NCBI GenBank assembly: GCA_017475265.1
Contig: JAFVFY010000076.1
Span: forward strand, 1-54,779
DNA: 54,779 nt
Reading direction: 5' to 3'
Source: Prevotella sp.
Lineage (GTDB): Bacteria > Bacteroidota > Bacteroidia > Bacteroidales > Bacteroidaceae
The position numbers and the translations under genes were made by a program. Below are positions 33,486-41,386 of the stretch, one piece after another (within the stretch, counting starts at the first letter, position 1; each line of letters opens with the position of its first letter). The notes below the pieces were generated by a model that was not told the DNA's origin, ran no database searches, and saw nothing but the letters and a program-made list of their open reading frames with translations.

Positions 33486-33784
33486 TTGTACTCAAAGAGG
33501 CTGGTGAATCCAGTCATGGCGAACACTTTCTGCAGCTCGTCGCCCAGTCCGGTGATGAATACATGACTGCCCTTGGGCTTGGCGTTCTTCAGGATGCCAA
33601 GGAAAATGCGCAGTCCGCTGGAGGAGATATATTCCAGCTTTGAGCAGTCAAGCACAATGTCGTGACCCAAACAATCGGTGAGTGCCTCCACGTCCTTCTC
33701 CGTCTGCGGAGCAGCAGCAGTATCCAGACGACCCTCAAACTCCATGATGTACTCCTTACCTTCTTCTCTGAATGTTGTCTTCAT
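33482..33784 (-). CDS. STAS-domain protein, anti-sigma-factor-antagonist-like
   Basis: A 100-residue single STAS domain resembling SpoIIAA/RsbV. The conserved phosphoacceptor loop is [18 protein letters not shown] (about residues 46-63), with the candidate Ser in SSSG. The ATG at 33784 is preferred; the longer frame would run over the promoter at 33811-33842. It heads the operon with tatA, tatC and dprA. Such stand-alone STAS proteins in Bacteroidetes may pair with SpoIIE-type phosphatases; none is in this window. The role here is unknown. Confidence 0.88.
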   Translation of the reverse strand: MKTTFREEGKEYIMEFEGRLDTAAAPQTEKDVEALTDCLGHDIVLDCSKLEYISSSGLRIFLGILKNAKPKGSHVFITGLGDELQKVFAMTGFTSLFEYK

Positions 33785-33810
33785 AGCTAATACTAGTTTA
33801 AAATATGGGG

Positions 33811-33842
33811 CAAAGGTACGACAAAAATACGAAACGACCAAA
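33811..33842 (-). promoter_or_regulatory. Promoter of the STAS-tatA-tatC-dprA operon
   Basis: On the reverse strand, TTTG (33839-33842), 20 nt, then TACCTTTG (33811-33818), about 26 nt before the STAS ATG. Confidence 0.75.
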
Positions 33843-33921
33843 TATGTTTATTTCTTTTAGCCAAAAGTACGTTACATAGCAAAAAAATGCTAACAAATGG
33901 TTTCATCTCACAAAAAACCAT

Positions 33922-33929
33922 TACCTTTG
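33922..33929 (+). promoter_or_regulatory. -7 element of the MATE transporter gene
   Basis: TACCTTTG lies 17 nt before the preferred ATG at 33947. The upstream TTTG box is not clear. Confidence 0.55.
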
Positions 33930-33946
33930 CAACTTTCCATTTGCAC

Positions 33947-35377
33947 ATGGCTAAACAAGACCTCTTGTCATACATCCGCGAGGGACGTACGATGACACGC
34001 AGCGAACGGCTGCGGCTCATCGTACAGTTGTCCGTGCCTTCCATCCTGGCCCAGCTCTCCGCCACGGTGATGTTCTTCATCGATGCCGCGATGGTGGGTC
34101 ATCTTGGCGAGAAGGCCATAGCATCCATCGGACTTGTGGAGACGACAATGTGGCTTATGGGCGGTCTGTCGTCGGCGGTGAACATGGGGTTCTCAGTGCA
34201 GGTGGCCCACTTCATCGGAGCCAACGACTTCGGAGCCGCTCGCCGCGTGCTGCGCCAGGCATTGGTATGCGCCTTGGCATGGAGTGTCTTTCTGTCACTG
34301 GTCTGCATCGCCATTCATAACTACCTGCCCTTCTGGCTGGGTGGCTCTGAGGAGATAGCCCACGATGCCTCGCTCTACTTCATGCTGGTCGGCATCTGCG
34401 GCATTTTCTTCCAGATGGAGGGTCTCGCGGGGTCAATGCTGAAGTGCAGCGGCAACATGAAGATTCCCTCCGCCCTTAATATAATGATGTGTGGCCTCGA
34501 CGTGGTGTTCAACTACGTTTTCATCTACGTGCTTGGCATGGGAGTCGCCGGCGCAGCCCTGGGCACAGGGTTTGCCGAGCTGATTACCGCCCTAGCCATG
34601 CTCTGGTTCCTACTGTGGCGCAGCGATATGCTGAAACTCTTTGGGAGAAGGGCTGAGACGAATGGGAGGGCTGGTGACTGGGAGGGTCGGAGGATTCGCA
34701 TGTCAGACTTCCGCCCTACCGCCGACGTTATCGGCACGGCTTTCAAAATAGGTGCCCCCATGGGTCTGCAGCATACACTCATGGGTGGTGCACAAATCGT
34801 GAGTACCATCATCGTGGCACCCCTGGGCACGGTGGCCATCGCCGCCAACTCACTGGCCATCACCGTGGAGAGCCTCTGCTACATGCCCGGCTTTGGCATC
34901 GCCGAGGCCGCCACCACACTCGTAGGCCAAGGCATCGGAGCAGGGCAGCGGGTGCTGACGCGCTCCTTCGCCAACATGTCCGTGGGCTTGGGCATCGTCG
35001 TTATGACGATGATGGGGGTGCTCATGTGGCTCTTCGCTCCTGAAATGATGGCCTTCATGACACCAGTGGAAGAGGTTATCGCCGAGGGTGCACAGGCGCT
35101 ACGAATCGAGGCCTGGGCCGAGCCAATGTTCGCCGTCGCCATCGTGGCTAACGGTGTGTTCATCGGAGCTGGCGACACGCTGAAGCCCGCCATGATGAGC
35201 CTCCTGTCGATGTGGGGCGTGCGCCTTACGCTGGCCTTCTGGCTGGCACGCGAATATGGTCTGCGCGGCGTATGGACAGCTATGGCCATCGAACTGACCT
35301 TCCGAGGCAGCATCTTCCTCGCCCGCCTGTTCCACGGTGGCTGGCTAAACGCTTACAAGAAGAAGGACGCCCTATAG
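33947..35377 (+). CDS. MATE family efflux transporter
   Basis: A 476-residue inner-membrane antiporter with about twelve hydrophobic segments in two similar halves. The first half has SVPSILAQLSATVMFFIDAAMVGHLG and the second GAPMGLQHTLMGGAQIVSTIIVAPLG. These helix-1/helix-7 blocks, with GxxA and P residues, are typical of NorM-like MATE proteins that export drugs or metabolites using Na+ or H+. The ATG at 33947 follows the promoter by a short leader; the upstream ATG at 33887 would precede the promoter and is rejected. Substrate unknown. It is a single-gene unit. Confidence 0.92.
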   Translation: MAKQDLLSYIREGRTMTRSERLRLIVQLSVPSILAQLSATVMFFIDAAMVGHLGEKAIASIGLVETTMWLMGGLSSAVNMGFSVQVAHFIGANDFGAARRVLRQALVCALAWSVFLSLVCIAIHNYLPFWLGGSEEIAHDASLYFMLVGICGIFFQMEGLAGSMLKCSGNMKIPSALNIMMCGLDVVFNYVFIYVLGMGVAGAALGTGFAELITALAMLWFLLWRSDMLKLFGRRAETNGRAGDWEGRRIRMSDFRPTADVIGTAFKIGAPMGLQHTLMGGAQIVSTIIVAPLGTVAIAANSLAITVESLCYMPGFGIAEAATTLVGQGIGAGQRVLTRSFANMSVGLGIVVMTMMGVLMWLFAPEMMAFMTPVEEVIAEGAQALRIEAWAEPMFAVAIVANGVFIGAGDTLKPAMMSLLSMWGVRLTLAFWLAREYGLRGVWTAMAIELTFRGSIFLARLFHGGWLNAYKKKDAL

Positions 35378-35450
35378 TGCCACAGGCTGCCAAGGCTGTC
35401 TGCAAATATTGTCATTTTTTCTGAATTGATATACATTTAGGGCAAATATT

Positions 35451-35481
35451 TTTGCCGATTAGCGGAAAAAGCGTACCTTTG
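35451..35481 (+). promoter_or_regulatory. Promoter of the 344-residue unknown protein gene
   Basis: TTTG (35451-35454), 19 nt, then TACCTTTG (35474-35481), about 20 nt before the ATG. Confidence 0.75.
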
Positions 35482-35501
35482 CATTCCTTTTTGGATAATG
35501 A

Positions 35502-36536
35502 ATGGAACGAAAGGATAAAAAGATTGCAATGATGAAGGATAACAGAAATACAGATATTCCAAAGATTGTATATGAACCCGTGAACGGGAAACTGGCACCC
35601 GAGAAGCGGCTGGAGAGCAGTCTACAGTTATCGGAACTGGTGACGAAGATGGCCACGCACGTCATCTGCCATATCATCGTGGACTATGAGGAGCAGCTCT
35701 CGGAGGAGCGTTTCTCCGTGGCCAGCGCCTTCCTACAGCGGATGACGTCAACCCACCTCTGTAACCATAAGCTGACGAAGGAGGGTATCGTGCTGAAATA
35801 CAAGGGTGAGGTCTTCCAGCTACACGAGGAGTACAAGACCATGACGCTCACGCGCTCCGTCTATGAACACCTGGTGATGTTTTATTTCCTCTTTGCTCAT
35901 CCCAAGACCGAAGAGGAGCGCGACGTGGTGTGGAACTACTGGAAAATCAACAGCAAGAAGAATCTCATGGACGGTGCCGACATGGAGGACGAAGCGGTAC
36001 AGAAAGAGATAGGAGAGCTGCGAAAGAACATCTTCTCCACCCGGCTTGGCATGGAGTGCTACAAGAAGCTCGACGAGTGGACGGCATTGGGCAACCCCAC
36101 GCAGAACGGCTGCATCGCCTTCTTCCGCAAGTACTCCCCTACCCTATCAAAGACCAACGGACCGCATGCCAATCCTCTCCCCTCAAGGGGAGGCGCAGGG
36201 ATGGGGTCATCGGAGTCTGACGTGCGCCGTGTCTCCTACAACCAGGCGTGGCGATACCTTTTCGGCAAGGGTCAGAAGGACATGGACATGCTCTACCGTC
36301 ACCTCAGTATTCACAGCCACCCCATCTACGACGGTCTGATGCAATATCAGGACCAGGCCCAGAAGGACGAGGGTTTCGACGGCATACCTCTCTACCTCTC
36401 CTCCTGTTTCCTCGCCTATCTCTGCCGCCTGTTCCTGCGCCTCATTCCGCAGGGCGACAAGATGTTCGACGAGGACTTCACCCAAGAGGAGATACAGGTG
36501 TTCAAGGCCCTGTCACGGATTACTAACGTTGCATAG
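35502..36536 (+). CDS. Helical protein of unknown function with a histidine-rich motif
   Basis: A 344-residue soluble, mainly helical protein. It has no signal peptide; one hydrophobic helix near the C-terminus (LSSCFLAYLCRLFLRLI). A central helix LTRSVYEHLVMFYFLFAHP and a late motif YRHLSIHSHPIYDGL stand out. The combination of a SRSLYEH-like helix and an HxHP-like motif is reminiscent of DUF5677-type proteins, but I cannot confirm that. Residues about 224-237 (GPHANPLPSRGGAG) are encoded by a GC-rich palindrome (36177-36192, CTCCCCT-CA-AGGGGAG) in frame. An internal ATG at 35529 is a possible start. The gene has its own promoter and no obvious operon partner. Confidence 0.7.
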   Translation: MERKDKKIAMMKDNRNTDIPKIVYEPVNGKLAPEKRLESSLQLSELVTKMATHVICHIIVDYEEQLSEERFSVASAFLQRMTSTHLCNHKLTKEGIVLKYKGEVFQLHEEYKTMTLTRSVYEHLVMFYFLFAHPKTEEERDVVWNYWKINSKKNLMDGADMEDEAVQKEIGELRKNIFSTRLGMECYKKLDEWTALGNPTQNGCIAFFRKYSPTLSKTNGPHANPLPSRGGAGMGSSESDVRRVSYNQAWRYLFGKGQKDMDMLYRHLSIHSHPIYDGLMQYQDQAQKDEGFDGIPLYLSSCFLAYLCRLFLRLIPQGDKMFDEDFTQEEIQVFKALSRITNVA

Positions 36537-36657
36537 TACGACAACGGAAGCCAAATAGAAATTTAAGTTCTACCTCTACTAAACCTCTACTTAGCATCTA
36601 TCGTGCCTCTACAATCTGATTATTTTGTCAATAAATCGCATGCAACCTGAGTGAGGA
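36537..36657. other. Intergenic segment with CCTCTAC-type repeat words
   Basis: Downstream of the unknown gene, ACCTCTACTAA, ACCTCTACTTA and CCTCTACAAT form a loose repeat of about 11-13 nt. No terminator or gene was seen. It probably includes the former site of the hepT coding region. Confidence 0.4.
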
Positions 36658-36851
36658 TTCCCACCGTGGGAATGAAACGTTCCCACGGTGGGAACAAAAC
36701 ATTCCCACGGTGGGAATAAAACGTTCCCACCGTGGGAATCCTTACTTAAGCCTATCCTTTTGACTATTTTGCCATCGGTGTATTGGAGGATATTGTTGAT
36801 GGCAGTCAGAATGTGCTCCAGGCGGATGCGGTCTTTAAGCGGTTCTCTCAT
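36609..36851 (-). pseudogene. Truncated hepT-like (HEPN/DUF86) toxin gene
   Basis: The first roughly 28 codons (MREPLKDRIRLEHILTAINN, then ILQYTDGK) match the N-terminus of HepT toxins of the MNT-HEPN type. After that the similarity stops and the frame runs into the palindrome array, giving a repetitive peptide (SHGGN, FPPWE, FVPTVGTFHSHGGN). The HEPN RNase motif (R-x4-6-H) that should follow is missing. The start overlaps the end of the nucleotidyltransferase gene by 17 nt, as in intact pairs. I read it as a toxin gene whose body was lost and whose 3' side is now the array. Homology is judged by eye. Confidence 0.65.
36658..36738. repeat. Array of four odd palindromes at exact 22-bp period
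   Basis: Centres at 36665, 36687, 36709 and 36731, exactly 22 nt apart. Each unit is a perfect 15-nt palindrome with one central base (TTCCCAC-C/G-GTGGGAA), plus a 7-nt A-rich spacer (TGAAACG, CAAAACA or TAAAACG). The geometry is identical to the array at 4171-4345, though the sequences are unrelated. Confidence 0.93.
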
Positions 36852-37131
36852 AGATTAGTTTTTTGTCACGGTTAGCACTTTCTATGGCGAATGGCAGCAG
36901 CGTTCCGTCCTCAATGAGGTCTACGGGGCGGTCTAACAGCTCCTCCAGATCGTTAATCATCGCACAGTGTTTCAGCAGGCTGATACCGCCATCGTCATAT
37001 TGTACAAGCAAGTCCACATCGCTCAGCGGTGTCTCCTCACCACGGGCAAAGGAGCCGAAGAGCCACGCCTTTACGATGGGCTGGGTCTTGAAGTAGTCGG
37101 CTATTGTCTGTTGCATCATTTGGGTACTCAT
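36835..37131 (-). CDS. MNT-domain nucleotidyltransferase, MntA-type antitoxin
   Basis: A 98-residue minimal nucleotidyltransferase. The motif GSFARGEETPLSDVDLLVQYD (GSx10DxD, about residues 26-46) holds the metal-binding Asp pair. In MntA/HepT systems this protein inactivates the HEPN toxin by AMPylation. Here the overlapping downstream toxin gene is truncated, so this is probably an orphan antitoxin. The -7 box TAACTTTG is at 37159-37166 on the reverse strand. Confidence 0.87.
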   Translation of the reverse strand: MSTQMMQQTIADYFKTQPIVKAWLFGSFARGEETPLSDVDLLVQYDDGGISLLKHCAMINDLEELLDRPVDLIEDGTLLPFAIESANRDKKLIYERTA

Positions 37132-37381
37132 AAGCTACATGTTTTGGTAATTGTGGTGCAAAGTTACGAACTTTTCTCGAAAGAACGTTACGTTTTCGCA
37201 GAAAAATTCACTATCCACCTCCATCATGGCATCACCTCGATGGTGCCATGCTGGTCTTCGATGGTGTCTTGCTCGTCGTAGGTGAGGACGCGATGGCGGC
37301 TGGCAGCGATGAGTCTCACACTTCATCGCTGCCTGCTTTCGTAAAATTCTAGGCCGGAAGTTTTGCGCTTTCGGCTTTTCT
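37132..37381. other. Intergenic segment with a strong hairpin
   Basis: The left end holds the -7 box TAACTTTG (37159-37166, reverse strand) of the MNT gene. GGCAGCGATGA (37302-37312) and TCATCGCTGCC (37323-37333) form a perfect 11-bp stem with a 10-nt loop; no long U-run follows. ATGGTG/CACCAT words are frequent at 37225-37270. The right end is the promoter of the GH43 gene. No gene was seen. Confidence 0.5.
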
Positions 37382-37392
37382 TTGTACCTTTG
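37362..37392 (+). promoter_or_regulatory. Promoter of the first GH43 gene
   Basis: TTTG (37362-37365), 19 nt, then TACCTTTG (37385-37392). The leader to the preferred ATG at 37448 is about 50 nt. Confidence 0.75.
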
Positions 37393-37447
37393 CACCATGG
37401 CGGGGGAAAACCCGCAGCCCTACTTAGAAAGACAAACTACAAACAAA

Positions 37448-38500
37448 ATGATGAACAAGATTCTTTCCACAATGGCTCTTGCAGCCGTTTTCCAGACAGT
37501 TGCCGCACAAGGACCGCGCCGAGGCTTTCCGCGAGAGGCTTTCACTACCGAGACACCCATGGTGCACGACCCCGTGATGGCCAAGGACGGCGACACCTAT
37601 TACATCTACGCCACAGGCATGGGCATCCAGCAGATGACATCGAAGGACCGCAAGACATGGACGGTGCTGCCCCAGCCCGTAATGACCGTCATACCTGGCT
37701 GGACGACCGATTCCGTGCCTGGCTTCGGCACCCACGTTTGGGCTCCTGACGTTATCCAATGGCACGGACGCTGGTGGCTGGCCTATAGCTGCTCCACCTT
37801 CGGCAAGAACGGTTCGGCCATCGGCCTGCTCAGCAGTCGCTCACTCAGAGCAAATATGTGGAAGGATGAGGGCTGCATCGTGACCTCACGGGAGAAGCGG
37901 GACAACTGGAACGCCATAGACCCCAACTTCGTCATCGACGACAACGACCAGCCGTGGCTCGTCTGGGGTTCGTTCTGGGACGGTATACAACTGGCTCCTC
38001 TCGACTCGACCATGCACTTGGACAACAAACAATATACAATAAATAATAAACAATCTTCTTGGCCACGCACCATTGCACGGCGCTATGACCCGAGCTACAA
38101 ACCCACGGAGGAGAATCCCACGTCGAAGTATGCCGGCACTAACGCCATTGAGGCCCCGTTCATCTTCAAGCATGGTGGCTACTACTACCTCTTCGTGTCG
38201 TGGGACTACTGTTGCCGTGGTGCCAAGAGTAACTACCGCGTGGCTGTAGGCCGAAGCAAAACTGTCGAAGGCCCCTATCTTGACCGCACGGGTAAGGACA
38301 TGGCCAACGGTGGTGGCACGCTATTCTTGGAGGGTGACAAGAAGGAATGGGAGGCGGCTGGACATTGTGCTGCCTACAACTTCGACGGCGAGGACATCTT
38401 TATCTGCCACGGCTACAGCGCCACACAGAATGGTGCCGCCATGCTCATCCAGCGTCCCATCTCGTGGACGGCAGATGGATGGCCTGAGTTGAAACCCTAA
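37448..38500 (+). CDS. Secreted GH43 family glycosidase (arabinanase/arabinosidase-like)
   Basis: A 350-residue secreted enzyme with a signal peptide (ILSTMALAAVFQTVAAQ) and a five-bladed propeller of family GH43. The three catalytic carboxylates are recognisable: Asp in VHDPVMAKDG (near 41, base), Asp in IDPNFVIDD (near 159, pKa modulator) and Glu in AIEAPFIFKHG (near 235, acid). The pattern THVWAPDVIQ and WGSFWDGI fits endo-1,5-alpha-L-arabinanases. Residues about 195-203 (DNKQYTINNKQS) derive from an ACAATA-type heptamer repeat at 38031-38055, in frame. The preferred start is the MM at 37448, since the longer frame begins at the promoter. Substrate specificity is inferred. Confidence 0.88.
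   Translation: MMNKILSTMALAAVFQTVAAQGPRRGFPREAFTTETPMVHDPVMAKDGDTYYIYATGMGIQQMTSKDRKTWTVLPQPVMTVIPGWTTDSVPGFGTHVWAPDVIQWHGRWWLAYSCSTFGKNGSAIGLLSSRSLRANMWKDEGCIVTSREKRDNWNAIDPNFVIDDNDQPWLVWGSFWDGIQLAPLDSTMHLDNKQYTINNKQSSWPRTIARRYDPSYKPTEENPTSKYAGTNAIEAPFIFKHGGYYYLFVSWDYCCRGAKSNYRVAVGRSKTVEGPYLDRTGKDMANGGGTLFLEGDKKEWEAAGHCAAYNFDGEDIFICHGYSATQNGAAMLIQRPISWTADGWPELKP
38031..38055 (+). repeat. In-frame heptamer repeat inside the GH43 gene
   Basis: AACAATA, TACAATA, AATAATA and AACAATC at 7-nt spacing. It is AT-rich within a GC-rich gene and encodes a short N/K/Q/Y stretch. Confidence 0.75.
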
Positions 38501-38504
38501 AAAA

Positions 38505-39176
38505 TTACTCTGACTTATTGACACTGATGATGGCCCTGAGCAGCTTGGACACGCTCTCGTCGCTGGTCCAGCTGAAGTCGGGCTGCGTGATGATGGTCTT
38601 GAACATGCGCCTCACGTCCTTGTCCTTGGGCAGGCGCCGCCAGATTTCGCGTTCGTGGACATTGAATATTTCGCCTCCGTAGCGCATATAATATTTGTGG
38701 ACAAGGGGAAATTTGAAATCCTCTTCGTTGTTCAGGTCGATGGTCGAGGTGCTGATTTGCTCGCCCAGCGAGATGTTGGAGATGTTGACGTTGTTCTTCA
38801 GTTGTCTCTGATAGGCATCCAGGTCAAGGTAGTCCACACGGTACACCGCGCTGCCGTCGATGCTGTCCACCAGTTCGGCAAGCTGCTTCTCTATGACATC
38901 GAACTGTCGGTCGTCGAACTCCACGCGGGCAATGTTGTCCATGTTGGCCTCCATGGTATAGGTGCCCTTGAGGTAAACCAGCGTGCTGTTCTTCAGGAAC
39001 ACGTTGGTGAGGTTCTGGTTCAACTTGCGCCCGTCGGCAAGGTAAATCACGGAGGGTTTGAACTCAGGATAAAGGGTGGCCATGGTGGTGCGCTCCTGAG
39101 CATTGACCATTGCCCATTGGCCATTGATGAAAATGGCAGCTAGGGCGATGACAGAAATAAGTATAAAACGTTTCAT
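38505..39176 (-). CDS. Exported protein of unknown function
   Basis: A 223-residue protein with a signal peptide (KRFILISVIALAAIFINGQW ... NAQ). The mature part contains VIYLADGRKLNQNLTNVFLKNSTLVYLKG, a beta-rich region that may act like a small barrel, followed by a charged helical part. I do not recognise the family. The end of the signal peptide (GQWAMVNAQ) is encoded by ATTGACC/ATTGCCC/ATTGGCC heptamers (39107-39134). The ATG at 39176 lies 5 nt after TAACTTTG (39182-39189, reverse strand), so a leaderless transcript is possible. It converges with the GH43 gene, with a 4-nt gap between the stops. Confidence 0.7.
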   Translation of the reverse strand: MKRFILISVIALAAIFINGQWAMVNAQERTTMATLYPEFKPSVIYLADGRKLNQNLTNVFLKNSTLVYLKGTYTMEANMDNIARVEFDDRQFDVIEKQLAELVDSIDGSAVYRVDYLDLDAYQRQLKNNVNISNISLGEQISTSTIDLNNEEDFKFPLVHKYYMRYGGEIFNVHEREIWRRLPKDKDVRRMFKTIITQPDFSWTSDESVSKLLRAIISVNKSE

Positions 39177-39229
39177 GGCTGCAAAGTTACGACAAAGTTT
39201 TAACATGAGAAACGTTTCTGCCAAAAAAA

Positions 39230-39261
39230 TTTGGCTGTTAGGAATTTATTGCTTAATTTTG
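39230..39261 (+). promoter_or_regulatory. Promoter of the metallophosphatase gene
   Basis: TTTG (39230-39233), 20 nt, then TAATTTTG (39254-39261), 34 nt before the ATG. Confidence 0.75.
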
Positions 39262-39295
39262 CACCAATTATCACACTTAATCAACTTTTCGGGAA

Positions 39296-40138
39296 ATGCG
39301 GAAACTGCTTATTACCATATCATTCGTCATCTGCCATCTGACGCTGTGCATGGCACAGAAACAGCTCACTATCCTCCACTCTAATGACACCCATTCATGC
39401 ATCCTGCCGCTGAAGGCCACTTTGGCAGACACTACGCTGGCCGGGCGTGGAGGTTTTTTGCGGCGTATTGCCATGCTCAGGGAGGAACGGCAGAAAGACC
39501 CGGAACTGCTCTACTTCGACAGCGGCGACTTCTCGCAGGGTTCCAGTTACTACACCATGTTCGAAGGGGACGTGGAGATAGGGCTGATGAACCGGATGGG
39601 TATCGATGCCTCGACCATCGGCAACCATGAGTTCGACTTCGGTCTGGAGAATATGGCGCGGCTCTTCCGCAAGGCCAACTTCCCCATCGTGTGCTCGAAC
39701 TACGACTTCGCCGACACGGAGCTGAAGGACATCGTCAAGCCCTACATTATTATTAATCGTAAGGGCGTAAAGATTGGCGTGTTCGCCCTCTGCCCGCCTT
39801 TGGAAGGTCTGGTGGCAGCTAAGAACTACGGACCGCTGCGTTTCCTCGACCCTGCCGAGACAGCCAGCAGGATGGTCAGTCTGCTGAAGAAGAAGATGAA
39901 ATGCGACATGGTCATCTGTATCAGCCACCTGGGATGGAAGACGACTGAATATCCCGACCAGCGCTTTATTGGGAACACAAGCGGCATTGACCTCGTGCTT
40001 GGAGGTCACTCACACACCTACATGCAGGAACTGGAGTATGTGAACAATAAAGACGGACGCCCCGTGCCTGTAGACCAGAATGGCAAGCACGGAGCGTTCA
40101 TCGGTAAGCTGTTGCTTACCTTGGACAAGCGCAGATGA
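39296..40138 (+). CDS. Exported metallophosphatase, 5'-nucleotidase N-domain only
   Basis: A 280-residue calcineurin-like phosphoesterase of the UshA/5'-nucleotidase group. Metal-binding motifs are ILHSNDTHS (about 26-34), FDSGDFSQGS, IGNHEFDFG (about 103-111), ISHLGWKT and GGHSHTYM (about 242-249). The family usually also has a C-terminal substrate-binding domain; it is absent here, and no partner gene encoding it lies next door. The signal peptide ISFVICHLTLCMAQ is encoded by TCATTCG/TCATCTG/CCATCTG heptamers. It is periplasmic or surface-exposed. Nucleotide hydrolysis is inferred. Confidence 0.9.
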   Translation: MRKLLITISFVICHLTLCMAQKQLTILHSNDTHSCILPLKATLADTTLAGRGGFLRRIAMLREERQKDPELLYFDSGDFSQGSSYYTMFEGDVEIGLMNRMGIDASTIGNHEFDFGLENMARLFRKANFPIVCSNYDFADTELKDIVKPYIIINRKGVKIGVFALCPPLEGLVAAKNYGPLRFLDPAETASRMVSLLKKKMKCDMVICISHLGWKTTEYPDQRFIGNTSGIDLVLGGHSHTYMQELEYVNNKDGRPVPVDQNGKHGAFIGKLLLTLDKRR

Positions 40139-40139
40139 A

Positions 40140-41330
40140 TTAATGGTGGAAAAGTCTCACGCCGGTGAAGGCCATGGCGATGCCATACTTGTCGCAGGTC
40201 ATAATGACGTGGTCATCGCGAACGGAACCGCCAGCCTGGGCAATGAATTGTACACCGCTCTTATGAGCCCTTTCGATGTTGTCGCCGAAGGGGAAGAAAG
40301 CATCGCTGCCCAGCGAGACACCCGTGTTCTGGGCTATCCACTCATGTTTTTCCTGTAAGGTCAGCACTTCGGGCTGACGGGTGAAGAACTGCTGCCAAGC
40401 TCCGTCACGCAGCACGTCGTCGTGCTCCTCCTCAGAGAGGTAGACGTCGATGGTGTTGTCACGGTCGGCACGGCGTATACCCGGCAGGAAGGGCAGGGCA
40501 AGCACCTTCGGATGCTGACGCAGCCACCAGATGTCGGCCTTCTGACCTGCCAAGCGCGTACAGTGGATGCGGCTCTGCTGGCCTGCTCCGATGCCGATGG
40601 CCTGGCCGTCCTTGACATAGCAGACGGAGTTGGACTGGGTGTATTTCAAGGTAATAAGGGCAATCATCAGGTCGCGACGGGCCTCAGGGGTGAAGGTCTT
40701 GTTCTGCGTGGGAATGTTCTCCAGCAGGGCGGGGTCGTCGAGGCGTATCTCGTTGCGGCCCTGTTCGAAGCTGATGCCGAAGACCTGCTTCGTCTCTATG
40801 GGATTCGGACGGTAGTCCTCACTCATGCGCAGGATGCAATAAGTACCCTTGCGTTTCTCACGCAGTATCTCCAGTGCCTCGTCGGTATAACCAGGGGCGA
40901 TAATGCCATCGGAGACCTCACGCTTGATGATGAGGGCAGTGGTCTTGTCGCAAGTGTCGCTCAGGGCGATGAAGTCGCCGTAGCTCGACATGCGGTCGGC
41001 ACCACGGGCACGGGCGTAGGCACAGGCAATGGGGCTGTCGTTGAGACCTTCGATGTCCGCCACGAAGCAGATGTGCTTCAACGTGTCATCGAGGGGAAGG
41101 CCTACGGCAGCACCAGCGGGTGAGACGTGCTTAAACGATGCGGCCGAGGGTAGACCCGTGGCCTGACGCAGCTCGCGTACCAGCTGCCAGGAGTTGAAAG
41201 CGTCAAGAAGGTTGATGTAGCCGGGACGACCGCCCAGCACTTCAAAGGGTAGCTCTGTGCCGTCGGCCATGTAAACACGCGACGGCTTCTGGTTCGGATT
41301 GCATCCGTACTTTAATGCCAGTTCTTGCAT
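40140..41330 (-). CDS. Stand-alone AICAR formyltransferase (PurH C-domain type)
   Basis: A 396-residue enzyme of purine synthesis that formylates AICAR with 10-formyl-THF. The catalytic Lys-His pair is in SFKHVSPAGAAVG (near 67). Other blocks are RARGADRMSSYGDFIALS, DGIIAPGYTDEALEIL, QSNSVCYVKDGQAIGIGAGQQSR and GSDAFFPFGDNIERA. The N-terminal IMP cyclohydrolase domain of bifunctional PurH is missing, which matches a known short form of the enzyme. The start at 41330 (MQELALKYGCNPNQ) is the family start; the longer frame is repeat-encoded. It lies 3' of the tandem GH43 gene, separated by a TTTGAGA heptamer repeat (41333-41386). Confidence 0.92.
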   Translation of the reverse strand: MQELALKYGCNPNQKPSRVYMADGTELPFEVLGGRPGYINLLDAFNSWQLVRELRQATGLPSAASFKHVSPAGAAVGLPLDDTLKHICFVADIEGLNDSPIACAYARARGADRMSSYGDFIALSDTCDKTTALIIKREVSDGIIAPGYTDEALEILREKRKGTYCILRMSEDYRPNPIETKQVFGISFEQGRNEIRLDDPALLENIPTQNKTFTPEARRDLMIALITLKYTQSNSVCYVKDGQAIGIGAGQQSRIHCTRLAGQKADIWWLRQHPKVLALPFLPGIRRADRDNTIDVYLSEEEHDDVLRDGAWQQFFTRQPEVLTLQEKHEWIAQNTGVSLGSDAFFPFGDNIERAHKSGVQFIAQAGGSVRDDHVIMTCDKYGIAMAFTGVRLFHH

Positions 41331-41332
41331 AA

Positions 41333-41386
41333 TTAGATTTGAGAATTGAGGTTTGAGATTTGAGAATTGAGATGTGAGGTTTGAGT
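41333..41386 (-). repeat. TTTGAGA-type heptamer repeat at the tandem GH43 stop
   Basis: TTTGAGA, ATTGAGG, TTTGAGA, TTTGAGA, ATTGAGA, TGTGAGG and TTTGAG at 7-nt spacing fill the gap between the two reverse-strand genes. The block touches the stop of the upstream gene at 41386. Confidence 0.85.

Noticed and set aside
36609-36735. Repetitive C-terminus of the hepT-like frame as a real protein domain
   Set aside because: It is simply the translated palindrome array and lacks HEPN motifs.
36658-36738. CRISPR array or run of terminators
   Set aside because: Perfect short palindromes with constant A-rich 7-nt spacers and no U-runs; spacing and lack of unique spacers exclude CRISPR.
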